64,000 nucleotides of DNA from Amycolatopsis sp. NBRC 101858. GTDB taxonomy: Bacteria; Actinomycetota; Actinomycetes; Mycobacteriales; Pseudonocardiaceae. The stretch spans positions 496,001 to 560,000 of the forward strand of contig NZ_BSTD01000001.1 of NCBI RefSeq assembly GCF_030269325.1, in the 5' to 3' direction. Below, piece by piece: positions 37,614-45,372 of the stretch. The translations under genes were made by a program, and so were the position numbers. Numbering within the stretch: position 1 is the first letter of the stretch; each line of letters opens with the position of its first letter. The notes beneath the pieces were generated by a model that did not search any database, was not told where the DNA came from, and saw only the letters and a list, made by a program, of their open reading frames with translations.

Positions 37614-38669
37614 TCAGGAAGTGTGCACAGTGGAGGGATTCGCCGTGGTGGCGCCCTCGTGGAACGAACACGGCAGCAGCAGCTGCCGGGGCTTGGGGTG
37701 CTTCAGCAGCCCGACGAGCACGCGCACGGCGTGCCCGCCCATTTCGTGGCGCGGGATGCGGAACATCGACCAGTCGGTGGCGGTGCTCGGCACGGCGTGC
37801 GCGTGCGGCTGCTGCGACGGGTCGGCGTCGCCCAGCACCACGATCGACAGGTCGCCGGGCACGTCCAGGCCGAGGTCGTGCGCGCACGCGAGGATGGCGT
37901 CGGCCATCGCCGAGCTCTCGACGAGCAACGCCGTGACGCCCTCGTCGAGCACCTGCCGCAGCGCGAGCGCCGGGTCCTCTTCGAGGAACACCAGCGGCGG
38001 ACGGCGTCTCTTGCGCGCGGCGGCTTCGTACCCGCTGCGGCGATCGAGCGTCGGCTCGTTCTCCTCGGTCACGCTGAGCAGGCCGATCCGCCGGTGCCCG
38101 AGGGCCCACAGCCGCTCGTGGACCTCACGGGTGGCCGCGACGTAGTCCGCGCCGACGTAGCTGATCGGCCCGGTCGGCGACTCCCGGCGGCCGACGAAGA
38201 CGAACGGGAACTGCTCCTCGACGAGCTGCGCGAGCTCCTGCGGGTCGTTGTGGCGACCGAGCAGGATCGAGCCGTCGGCGATGCGCAGCCGGTTCGTGCC
38301 CGCCTCGTAGATGCGGCGGCGCCCGTCGCGGCGGCCACCGCTGGTGAACAGCAGCAGGTCGAAGCCCTGCTCCTCGGCCTCCTCCTCGATGCCGAGCAGG
38401 AACGGCCGGTAGAAGTCGGCCACCCCGGACGGGAACACCGACTCGTAGGTGAAGACGCCGAGGATCTGGTTGGTCCCGCCGCGCAGCCGGCGGCCCATGA
38501 TGTCCACGGTGTAGCCGGTTTCGCGGAGCACCTGCTGCACGCGGTCGCGGGTCTCGGGGGTGATGCGCAGGCTGTCGGAGCCGTTCAGCACCATCGAGAC
38601 GACGGCCTGCGAGACGCCGGCCAGGCGCGCCACCTGGGCCTGCGTGACCCGGCCCGAACCCGCCGTCAT
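37614..38669 (-). CDS. LacI-family transcriptional regulator
   Basis: Regulator of 351 residues. The LacI headpiece lies at about 8-60 (VTQAQVARLAGVSQAVVSMV, hinge region MGRRLRGG) and is followed by the periplasmic-binding-type effector domain (VGADYVAATREVHERL, AVVVLGD-like strands). It should repress the adjacent sugar-import operon until an oligosaccharide ligand binds. A strong GGGAGGGAG ribosome site precedes ATG 38669. The ATTCGAAT operators at 37551 and 40358 make it the likely regulator of both flanking transcription units. Its own promoter has no such site, so autoregulation is not evident. Confidence 0.9.
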   Translation of the reverse strand: MTAGSGRVTQAQVARLAGVSQAVVSMVLNGSDSLRITPETRDRVQQVLRETGYTVDIMGRRLRGGTNQILGVFTYESVFPSGVADFYRPFLLGIEEEAEEQGFDLLLFTSGGRRDGRRRIYEAGTNRLRIADGSILLGRHNDPQELAQLVEEQFPFVFVGRRESPTGPISYVGADYVAATREVHERLWALGHRRIGLLSVTEENEPTLDRRSGYEAAARKRRRPPLVFLEEDPALALRQVLDEGVTALLVESSAMADAILACAHDLGLDVPGDLSIVVLGDADPSQQPHAHAVPSTATDWSMFRIPRHEMGGHAVRVLVGLLKHPKPRQLLLPCSFHEGATTANPSTVHTS

Positions 38670-38717
38670 CCGTGACTCCCTCCCGCTTGGCTCTCCGGGA
38701 CTTTACAGGCGGCACGG

Positions 38718-40337
38718 TCAGTACCCCCGCACTTCCGGCCAGCGACGCTCGACCCCGGCGGCGTCCAGCACGCGCGCGAAGTCGTCGAACAGCCGGCCGT
38801 CGGCTTGCACCGCTAGCGGTTCGACGCCTTCTTGCACGGCGAACGCGGCGAGCAGCCCGGCGACCTCGCCGATGTTCCACTCCACCGGGTGCAGCCGGAA
38901 GCAGCCGTTGGTGATGTGCGTGGTGCCGATGTTCTTGCCGGCGGGCAGCAGGTTGGTCTTGGCCACCGGCAGCAGCGCGCCGAGCGGGATCTCGTACGGG
39001 ACGCTGGCGACGTCGATGTAGTTGTCCCCGCCGGTCGAGGGGTGCAGGTCGATCCGGTAGCTCCCGACCCCGACGGCGTCCTCGCGGCGGACGCGCCCGT
39101 CGACGCCGAGGATCTCGGCCGAGACGTCGTGCTCGGTGACGGTGGTGACGGCCTTGATGCGCCGGGCTTCCCGCACGTACGCCGACTTCGCGAGGCCGTC
39201 GTCGGTGTCGGTGACGTCGGGCCGGAGCTTGAGGCCGGGGAAGCCGGTGCCGCCGTCCGCGCGGGGGGCTTCGGTCTGCAGCCAGTACAGGACGGACAGG
39301 CTCAGCTGCTTGGCTTCGTGGTGCGCCGTCGCGACGTCTGCTTCGGTGGTGTGGCCGGGGATGGTGAGGGCGGGCTTGAGCCAGTAGTCGTTGAGCGGCC
39401 AGTTGACGAGCGTGATGTCGGAGTCGAAGGCGCCGTCGGTGTGGAGGTTGCGGGCGAGGATGCGGCGGAAGGCCCACAGTTCCTTGTCGCCGGCGTCGGC
39501 GCTCTGGTCGGCGCTGACGGCGAGCGGGTCGCCGGGCGGGTTCGGGACGAAGGTGCGTTTGACGGGCTCGAGCGTCCGGGGGTCGGGCGCGACGAAGCCG
39601 AGCAGCGGGCCGGGCCAGAAGTCCGGCTGGTAGTCGCGCCAGAAGCCGTACATCTCCGGCTGGTCGATGACGTGGTTTTCGCCTTCGTGGTGGGAAACCG
39701 CGAAGCAGTAGGTGATGCCCTGGAGGTTCGCCGGGTCGGCTTTTTCGGGGGCGTGCGGCTCGTCGTGGTCTTGCCGCGATTCGGCGCCGGTGACGTGCTC
39801 GGTGCCGGTGAGCGGCAGGAGGTCGCCGTTCTCGGTGGCGTCGAGGACGTACCGGGCTCGGACGGTGACTTGGTCCTGCCCGCTTTCGAGGACCACGGCG
39901 TCGACGCGGTCGCCGGTGCTGTGCGCGTCGACCGGGCGGTGGTGGCGCAGGACGTGGATCCGCCCGGCGCTGACGTGCGGCGCGAGCATGGCCTCGATGA
40001 CCGCGAGGGCCACGCGGGGTTCACCGCAGAGCTTGCTGACCCGCCCGGCGCCCGGGTTCAGCTCCGGGCGTTTCGCGGCTTCGGCGCGGAGCGGGTAGTG
40101 ACGGCGGTAGTGGTCGCGGATGCCTGCGCGCAGGTCGCGGTAGGTGCGGGTGGAGCCGAACCGTTCGATCCAGGGGTTCTCGTCCGGCGGCACGGCCTGG
40201 GCGGTGAGCTGCCCGCCGAGCCACCCGGTCTCCTCGCTGAGCACGACCCGCCGCCCGTGGGACGCCGCGGCCAGCGCGGCGGCAACCCCGCCGAGTCCCC
40301 CGCCGACCACCAGAATCTCCGTGTCCAGTTCCCTCAT
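38718..40337 (-). CDS. FAD-dependent oxidoreductase of the carbohydrate-locus type
   Basis: Flavoprotein of 539 residues. The N-terminal FAD motif VVGGGLGGVAAALAAASHGR is followed by ETGWLGGQLTAQAVPPDE, the signature of the FAD_oxidored (PF12831-like) family often found in polysaccharide-utilisation clusters. RYVLDATENGDLLPL and NLLPAGKNIGTTHITNGCFRLHPVEW mark the C-terminal FAD contacts. Its reaction is unknown to me; oxidation of a sugar or polyol is plausible. ATG 40337 has GGGAAGG upstream, and a perfect operator palindrome lies 21 bases before the start. No signal peptide is present, so it acts in the cytoplasm on imported material. Confidence 0.75.
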   Translation of the reverse strand: MRELDTEILVVGGGLGGVAAALAAASHGRRVVLSEETGWLGGQLTAQAVPPDENPWIERFGSTRTYRDLRAGIRDHYRRHYPLRAEAAKRPELNPGAGRVSKLCGEPRVALAVIEAMLAPHVSAGRIHVLRHHRPVDAHSTGDRVDAVVLESGQDQVTVRARYVLDATENGDLLPLTGTEHVTGAESRQDHDEPHAPEKADPANLQGITYCFAVSHHEGENHVIDQPEMYGFWRDYQPDFWPGPLLGFVAPDPRTLEPVKRTFVPNPPGDPLAVSADQSADAGDKELWAFRRILARNLHTDGAFDSDITLVNWPLNDYWLKPALTIPGHTTEADVATAHHEAKQLSLSVLYWLQTEAPRADGGTGFPGLKLRPDVTDTDDGLAKSAYVREARRIKAVTTVTEHDVSAEILGVDGRVRREDAVGVGSYRIDLHPSTGGDNYIDVASVPYEIPLGALLPVAKTNLLPAGKNIGTTHITNGCFRLHPVEWNIGEVAGLLAAFAVQEGVEPLAVQADGRLFDDFARVLDAAGVERRWPEVRGY

Positions 40338-40357
40338 GAAGCCTTCCCCGGCGCTGA

Positions 40358-40369
40358 TAATTCGAATTA
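40358..40369. promoter_or_regulatory. Perfect operator palindrome TAATTCGAATTA upstream of the FAD oxidoreductase
   Basis: Perfect 12-bp palindrome, 21 bases before ATG 40337. It shares its 8-bp core with the site before the sugar-binding-protein gene, indicating common control by the LacI protein encoded between them. Confidence 0.7.
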
Positions 40370-40427
40370 CTACGCGGGTATGGTGCGCTCGCCAGGCCAC
40401 GGACGTCAAGAGCCAGAACCAGGCAAG

Positions 40428-40579
40428 CCGCGTGATCAGGAGGTCGACACGCGTGTCTGGAGGGTCGACACGCGTGATTGCCGGGTCGACACGGCGCAGG
40501 TCCAGGACGCACAGCGTGTCGACCCTTCAATCACGCGTGTCGACTTCCCAATCACGCGTGTCGACCCCTCCGTCACGGG
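40428..40579. repeat. Repeat cluster B: 21-bp units as a long hairpin
   Basis: Left arm 40443-40496 and right arm 40512-40565 are inverted copies of 54 bases each (about 45 matching positions), separated by a 15-base loop. Each arm is two and a half 21-bp units starting GTCGACACGCGTG. Partial units flank the arms on both sides. On the minus strand the cluster begins directly after the pobA stop codon, so it can act as a very large terminator-like hairpin. The unit is the same family as clusters A and C. Confidence 0.9.
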
Positions 40580-41731
40580 TCAGAGGGGGATGCCGGAGTA
40601 GTTGTCGGCCAGTTCGGTCTTCGCGGCCGTCGAACTCACCGTGCGGCGGAGCTGGGAGAGCTGGAGCTGGGCGTCGAAGTCGTCGCCGTGGCGGTGCAGC
40701 ATCGACGTCATCCACCACGAGAAGTGCGTGCAGCGCCAGACCCGCTGCAACGCCGTCTCCGAGTACGCGTCAACAAGCGAGTCGTCACCCCGGAACGACG
40801 CCGTCAACGCGCGCGCCAGCAGCGCGACGTCCGCCACCGCCAGGTTCAGCCCCTTCGCCCCCGTCGGCGGCACGATGTGCGCCGCATCCCCGGCCAGGTA
40901 AAGGTTTCCGTGCCGCATCGGCGTCGCCACGAAGCTCCGCATCGGCAGCACGCTCTTCTCGGTGATCGTGCCCGTCTGCAACGTCCAGCCGGAAAACGCG
41001 AGCCGGGTGGACAGCGCCGTCCAGATCCGGTCGTCGCTCCACTGCTCGATGTCCTCGTCCGGCGCCACCTGCAGGTAGAACCGGCTCACCCGCGGCGAGC
41101 GCATGCTGTGCATCGCGAAACCGTCCGGGTGCCAGGCGTAGACCAGCTCGTCGGCCGACGGCGCGACGTCGGCCAGCACCCCCAGCCACGCGAACGGGTA
41201 CGCCCGCTCCCACACTTGGGCGTCCGGAATGGACAGCCGGCTCGGCCCGTGGAACCCGTCGCAGCCGACGACGACGTCCGCGTCGATCCGCCGCGCCGCA
41301 CCGTCGGCGTCCACGAACGTCACGGACGGCGAGCCCGTCACGTCGTGCAGGGTGACGTCCGAAGCCGAGTAGTACGCCGGGCGGTCCGCCTTCTCCCGCG
41401 CCACCATGAGGTCCTTGGTGATCTCGGTCTGCCCGTAGATCGTCACCGACCGGCCGACGAGGTCGACGAAGTCCAGGTGGTGCCGCTCGCCGGGCCACTG
41501 CAGGTGGATGCCGCGGTGCTCCATGCCTTCGGCGTCGAGCCGGTCGCCGAGCCCCACCGCACGCAGCAGGTCGACCGTCCCCGCCTCGAGCATGCCCGCG
41601 CGGATGCGCGCCTGGACGTAGTCGGGCGTCTGCCGTTCGAGCAGCACCGAGTCGATGCCTTCGAGGCCGAGCAGGTGGGACAGCAGCAGCCCGGCCGGGC
41701 CGGCGCCGACGATGACGACCTGGGTGCGCAC
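40580..41731 (-). CDS. pobA: 4-Hydroxybenzoate 3-monooxygenase
   Basis: FAD-dependent aromatic hydroxylase of 383 residues, close to the usual ~390. It has the N-terminal GxGxxG (VIVGAGPAGLLLSHLLG), the RIRAGMLEAGTVDLL segment characteristic of p-hydroxybenzoate hydroxylases, the DG motif (VVGCDGFHGPSR) and the GD motif with AGDAAHIVPPTGAKGLNLAV. It converts 4-hydroxybenzoate to protocatechuate with NAD(P)H and oxygen, feeding the beta-ketoadipate pathway. None of that pathway's ring-cleavage genes are in this window. The start is GTG 41731. It lies 70 bases after the IclR regulator gene on the same strand; a 15-base palindrome between them is the likely operator. Confidence 0.92.
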   Translation of the reverse strand: MRTQVVIVGAGPAGLLLSHLLGLEGIDSVLLERQTPDYVQARIRAGMLEAGTVDLLRAVGLGDRLDAEGMEHRGIHLQWPGERHHLDFVDLVGRSVTIYGQTEITKDLMVAREKADRPAYYSASDVTLHDVTGSPSVTFVDADGAARRIDADVVVGCDGFHGPSRLSIPDAQVWERAYPFAWLGVLADVAPSADELVYAWHPDGFAMHSMRSPRVSRFYLQVAPDEDIEQWSDDRIWTALSTRLAFSGWTLQTGTITEKSVLPMRSFVATPMRHGNLYLAGDAAHIVPPTGAKGLNLAVADVALLARALTASFRGDDSLVDAYSETALQRVWRCTHFSWWMTSMLHRHGDDFDAQLQLSQLRRTVSSTAAKTELADNYSGIPL

Positions 41732-41795
41732 GGCAACGTCCTTTCACGCGGAGAGCCCGAGCATGGGCCACCCACCGCGGCGGCCACTACGCCAT

Positions 41796-41810
41796 TCTCA
41801 TTCAATGAGA
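41796..41810. promoter_or_regulatory. 15-base palindrome TCTCATTCAATGAGA, candidate IclR operator
   Basis: Perfect odd-length palindrome (7+1+7) that overlaps the stop codon of the IclR gene and lies 65 bases upstream of the pobA start. A one-base loop rules out a stable hairpin, so a protein-binding site is more likely than a terminator. Confidence 0.6.
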
Positions 41811-42539
41811 GAGCGTCCGCGAGATTCCGCGTGCCGCCGCGCGCAACGCCGGGATCTGCATCCGCGCGGAGTCGTCGTTGGGCACGATCACCGACAGCGC
41901 CGCGACGACGTCGCCACCGCGCCCCCGCAGCGGGACGGCGATCCCCGTGGTCTCTTCGTCGATGAAGCCCGCGCAGTACGCGTAGCCGTCCCGCCGCACG
42001 TCGGCGAGAAAGCGCCGCAGCCGCGCCGAGTCGGTCAGCGTGGTCCGCCGAAACGCTTCCAACGGACCCGCCAGCACCTGTTCCTGCAGTTCAGCCGATG
42101 CATGGGCGAGCAGCACGAGCCCGGACGACGACGCGTGCAGCGGCAGCCGCCCGGCCACCCGCGTCACGTTGACGACCGCGCCGGGCGCCGAAAGCCGCTC
42201 GACGAACAGCACCTCTTGGTCTTCCAGCACGGCGAGCTGCGTGTGGTGCCCGACGACGGCGTGCAGGTCCTCCATGAAGGGCATCGCGGCCTCGCGCAGC
42301 CCGAGCGTCGGGGATGCGCGCGAAGCCAGCTCCCACAACCGGACGCCCACCCGGACCCTCCGATCGGTGTCACGTAGCAGCCAGCCGTGCCCGACCAGCT
42401 CCTCGATCAGCCGCGACGCCGTCGCGACGTGCAGCCCGGCACGCCGCGCGACGTCGGTGACGCGCAACGCGGGCGCGTCCGGTTCGAACGTCTCGAAGAT
42501 CCGGACGACACGCGTCAGCACGGAGTCGCGTTTCACCAC
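41802..42539 (-). CDS. pobR: IclR-family regulator of 4-hydroxybenzoate hydroxylase
   Basis: IclR-type regulator of 245 residues. The winged helix is at about 1-60 (TRVVRIFETFEPDAPALRVT, RAGLHVATASRLIEEL), and the effector domain follows, with LPLHASSSGLVLLAH and GYAYCAGFIDEETTGIAVPL. PobR/PcaR-type IclR proteins control aromatic hydroxylase genes, and pobA follows directly. I start at GTG 42539. The longer frame (to 42575) would translate through the chitinase terminator hairpin, which argues against it. The gene name is by analogy. Confidence 0.85.
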   Translation of the reverse strand: MVKRDSVLTRVVRIFETFEPDAPALRVTDVARRAGLHVATASRLIEELVGHGWLLRDTDRRVRVGVRLWELASRASPTLGLREAAMPFMEDLHAVVGHHTQLAVLEDQEVLFVERLSAPGAVVNVTRVAGRLPLHASSSGLVLLAHASAELQEQVLAGPLEAFRRTTLTDSARLRRFLADVRRDGYAYCAGFIDEETTGIAVPLRGRGGDVVAALSVIVPNDDSARMQIPALRAAARGISRTLSH

Positions 42540-42544
42540 GTCAG

Positions 42545-42578
42545 GCAGTGTGCCCCAGCCATCGGCGGGGCACACTGC
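42545..42578 (-). terminator. Terminator hairpin after the chitinase gene
   Basis: Perfect 12-bp stem: 42545-42556 with 42567-42578, loop of 10 bases, starting seven bases after the chitinase stop on the minus strand. It lies directly before the IclR start at 42539. Confidence 0.8.
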
Positions 42579-42584
42579 GACGCG

Positions 42585-44360
42585 TCACGGCAGCGAGTTC
42601 AGGAACGGCTCGTGGCTGTTCTGGAACTCCCAGTTGTAGTACTTGTCCCAGTTGATCGACCACGTCATCAGCCCGCGCAGCGCCGGCGACGTCCCGCCGC
42701 GCAGCGTGTACGAGCCGCAGCCGCTGCCCTTGACCAGGCAGTTCACGGCCGTTTGGACGTCCGCGGGCGAGGTGTAGCCGTTGCCCGCGCTGACCGCGGC
42801 GGGCAGGCCGATCGCGATCTGGTCCGGCCGCAGCCCGGGGAAGAACTGCCCGGTGTTCGCGACGCTGAAGCCGGCCTTGAGCATGTCGGTCATCGCGATG
42901 TGGAACTCGGCGCCGCCCATGTTGTGGTACTGGTTGTCCAGGCCCATGACCGGGCCGGAGTTGTAGTCCTGGACGTGCAGCACGGTGAGCGAGTCCCGCA
43001 GCGCGTGGATCACCGGCAGGTAGGCGCCGGTCCGCGCGTCGCCGGCACCCGAGCCGCCGTAGAACTGGTAGCCGACCTGCACGAAGAACGTCTCCGGCGC
43101 CATCGTGAGCACGAAGCCCGCGCCGTACTTGGCCTTGAGCGACTTCAGCGCGGAGATCAGGTTGACGATCACCGGCGTGGTCGGGTTGCGGAAGTCGGTG
43201 TCGCCGGCGTTGAGCGAGAGCGAGTGGCCCTCGAAGTCGACGTCGAGGCCGTTGAGACCGTACTTGTCGATGATCGCCGAGACTGAGCTGACGAACTTGT
43301 CGCGCGCGGCGGTCGTCGTCAGCTGGACCTGGCCGTTCTGGCCGCCGATGGAGATCAGGACCTTCTTGCCCTGGGCCTGCTTGGCCTTGATGGCGGCGGT
43401 GAAGTCGGCGTCGCTCTCGACGTTCGGGCATTCGGTCGCGGGGCACCGGTTGAAGCGGATGTCCCCGGAGGTGACGGACGTGGGTTCGCCGAACGCGAGG
43501 TCGATGATGTCCCACGCGGCGGGGACGTCGGCCATCCGGATGTAACCGGAGCCATTGGCGAAGCTGGCGTGCTGGTAGCCGATCAGCGCGTGCTTCGGCA
43601 GGCCGGTGTCGACGCAGCCGGTGGTGGTGGCGCTGGTCGTGGTCGTTTTCGGTGATTCACCGGCAGAGTTGTACGCGGCGACGGCGTAACTGTGGGTCGT
43701 GCAGGCGGCCAGGCCGCCGATGGTGGCGCTGGTGCCGGTGGTCGTCGCGACGACGGTGCTGCCTTCGTAGACGCGGTACCCGGTGACGGTTCCGGCGGCG
43801 GCTCCCCAGCTGAGGGCGATGGAGGAGTTCGTGACGCCGCCGGTGGCCGGGGTCCCGGGCGCGCCGGGTGTGCCGGGGGTGCTGCCGCCGGGGCCGTCGA
43901 GGACGACGTCGTCGGCGTAGTAGGTGCCGGCGCCGTACCAGCCGTGGAGGTAGAGCTGGGCGGAGGTCTGGTTGGCGGTGGTGAAGGTGAGGGAGAGCTG
44001 GTTGTAGGCGCCGGAGTTGCCGGACCAGGTCGAGGCGCCGCCGGTGATGCCGAGGTAGACGGGGTTCCCGCGCACCCAGGCGGAGACGGTGTAGGTGGTG
44101 TTCGGCTGAACGGACACGGTCTGCGAGCACTGGGCGTAGTCGGCGCCGACGGGGGTGCCGGCGAGGGCGTACCCGCCGCCGTGCACGGGAGTGCTGACGG
44201 TGGTCGCATTGGCGCAGGTCCAGCCGGAGAGCGAGCCGGCTTCGAAACCGGGGTTGGCGAGGAGGTTGGCCGCTCCGGCAGGCCCGGCGGTCCCGGCCGC
44301 GAGACCGGAGAGCGCCAGCACGAAGGCGGCGAGGGTTGCGGACAGTCTGGAACGCCTCAT
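42585..44360 (-). CDS. Secreted GH18 chitinase with carbohydrate-binding and fibronectin III domains
   Basis: Exported chitinase of 591 residues. The signal peptide is about 1-31. An N-terminal carbohydrate-binding beta domain (NLLANPGFEAGSLSGWTC, then to about 155) is followed by a Pro/Thr/Gly linker, a fibronectin type III domain (about 170-248) and a GH18 barrel from about 255. The catalytic motif is GLDVDFEG, with D373, D375 and the proton donor E377. It cleaves chitin outside the cell. The start has GGAGGA upstream. Two direct repeats 30-65 bases upstream resemble known chitinase control elements, so induction by chitin and repression by glucose or GlcNAc signalling are likely. A perfect terminator follows. 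Confidence 0.92.
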   Translation of the reverse strand: MRRSRLSATLAAFVLALSGLAAGTAGPAGAANLLANPGFEAGSLSGWTCANATTVSTPVHGGGYALAGTPVGADYAQCSQTVSVQPNTTYTVSAWVRGNPVYLGITGGASTWSGNSGAYNQLSLTFTTANQTSAQLYLHGWYGAGTYYADDVVLDGPGGSTPGTPGAPGTPATGGVTNSSIALSWGAAAGTVTGYRVYEGSTVVATTTGTSATIGGLAACTTHSYAVAAYNSAGESPKTTTTSATTTGCVDTGLPKHALIGYQHASFANGSGYIRMADVPAAWDIIDLAFGEPTSVTSGDIRFNRCPATECPNVESDADFTAAIKAKQAQGKKVLISIGGQNGQVQLTTTAARDKFVSSVSAIIDKYGLNGLDVDFEGHSLSLNAGDTDFRNPTTPVIVNLISALKSLKAKYGAGFVLTMAPETFFVQVGYQFYGGSGAGDARTGAYLPVIHALRDSLTVLHVQDYNSGPVMGLDNQYHNMGGAEFHIAMTDMLKAGFSVANTGQFFPGLRPDQIAIGLPAAVSAGNGYTSPADVQTAVNCLVKGSGCGSYTLRGGTSPALRGLMTWSINWDKYYNWEFQNSHEPFLNSLP

Positions 44361-44390
44361 CGGGTCCTCCAGTCGGGGAGTTATCGATAT

Positions 44391-44423
44391 TGTCTAGACC
44401 AATATGTAAAATGTCCAGACCAA
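44391..44423 (-). promoter_or_regulatory. Paired DasR/chitinase-type direct repeats
   Basis: TGTCTAGACCAA (44391-44402) and TGTCCAGACCAA (44412-44423) are direct repeats 21 bases apart (plus-strand reading), 31 to 63 bases upstream of the chitinase start. On the gene's strand they read TTGGTCTAGACA and TTGGTCTGGACA. They are close to the DasR box and to the classical direct repeats of Streptomyces chitinase promoters. A -35-like TTTACA lies between the copies. Confidence 0.75.
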
Positions 44424-44467
44424 CAAGGGTGACGGCGGGTGCCGGGCCCAGCTCTCGAGCACCTACC

Positions 44468-44802
44468 CGACTGTCCAGGCACGCGAGCCGACCACCTGGG
44501 TACGCGAGCCGACCCTCCAGGCACGTAGCCGACTCTCGAGGCACACGAGCCGACCGCCCGGGCACGCTGACCGACTGTCCAGGTACGCGAGCCGACCCTC
44601 CAGGCACGCCAGCCGACCACCTGGGTACGCGAGCCGAACCTCCGGGCACGCCAGCCGACCGCCCAGGCACGCCAGCCGACTGCCCAGGTACGTGAACCGA
44701 CCCTCCAGGTACACGAGGCGACCTTCCGGGCACGCAAGCCGACCGCCCAGGCACGCGAACCGACCCTCCAGGCACGCGAACCGACCGCCCAGGCACGCAA
44801 GC
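44468..44802. repeat. Repeat cluster C: sixteen tandem 21-bp units
   Basis: Sixteen head-to-tail units on the minus strand, consensus GCTCGCGTGCCTGGAG plus GGTCG, with a 21-base period (one unit is 20). The copies are 70-95 percent alike by eye. The array begins six bases after the stop of the P-loop kinase gene and ends about 45 bases before the chitinase control repeats. A 21-base period gives seven-codon repeats (RVPGGSA-like) in spurious ORFs. The unit matches the inner units of cluster A. Confidence 0.92.
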
Positions 44803-44807
44803 CTTCG

Positions 44808-45353
44808 TCAGCACCCCACCAGCAGCTTCGCCACCACCCGCGTCCGCGCCGCGCGGGTCCGGTCGATCACCTGCACGCTGCTCCACCCCGCCGGCACCCG
44901 CGAAGCCAGCAGCTCCGTCCGCCACTTCCCCGCCCGCCGGACGTGCCGGGCGAACGACCGCGGCCGCACGATCCGCCCTCGGCTGCGCTGGCCCGCCAGT
45001 GCCTCCGCAGCCGTCACGTCCAGGAACAACAACCGCACCGGCCGGCCGCTCAGCACCCCCACCAACGCCAGCAACGCGCGAGTCGAAGCCCGTGTCGACG
45101 GCTCGTGGACCACGATCGGCCCCGCCGCCAGCGCCCGCCGGACCACTCGCGCGCGGTGCCACGCGTGGACCACCGGCCGGTAGCACCGGTACGGCAAGGG
45201 CACCGCCGCCAGCCGGGCGCGGACCTGGTCGGAGTCCAGCACCACCAGGCCGGGCGCGGCGTGGCCGAGCATCGTCGTCTTGCCCGCGCCGGGCAGGCCC
45301 GCCACCACGAGCAGGTCGCGGGGCCCGAGCTCGATCACCGTGGGCTCGCTCAT
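44808..45353 (-). CDS. P-loop ATPase, zeta-toxin/kinase-like
   Basis: P-loop NTPase of 181 residues. Walker A GLPGAGKTT is at 19-27, and a D-SDQVRARLA segment follows at about 40 as in small AAA/zeta-toxin or nucleoside-kinase-like proteins. LLFLDVTAAEALAGQRSRGR and a basic lid region come next. It probably phosphorylates a small molecule or tRNA/sugar, but the substrate is unknown. No antitoxin-like gene is adjacent, so a toxin role has no support. An 8-bp inverted repeat (45373-45396) lies 20 bases upstream. The tandem repeat array begins just after its stop codon. Confidence 0.7.
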   Translation of the reverse strand: MSEPTVIELGPRDLLVVAGLPGAGKTTMLGHAAPGLVVLDSDQVRARLAAVPLPYRCYRPVVHAWHRARVVRRALAAGPIVVHEPSTRASTRALLALVGVLSGRPVRLLFLDVTAAEALAGQRSRGRIVRPRSFARHVRRAGKWRTELLASRVPAGWSSVQVIDRTRAARTRVVAKLLVGC

Positions 45354-45372
45354 GCCCCGTCAACGCCGCGCC

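Noticed and set aside
42540..42575. N-terminal extension of the IclR (pobR) protein
   Set aside because: The extra 12 codons lie within the perfect terminator hairpin of the chitinase gene, so GTG 42539 is the better start.
42545..42578. Riboswitch or attenuator before the IclR gene
   Set aside because: It is a simple perfect hairpin right after the chitinase stop codon, explained as a terminator.
44468..44802. Possible CRISPR array in the regular 21-bp repeats
   Set aside because: Units are contiguous and degenerate, with no constant repeat alternating with unique spacers, and no cas genes are present.
44808..45353. Zeta-toxin of a toxin-antitoxin pair
   Set aside because: Walker A and lid features fit many small kinases, and there is no small antitoxin gene on either side.
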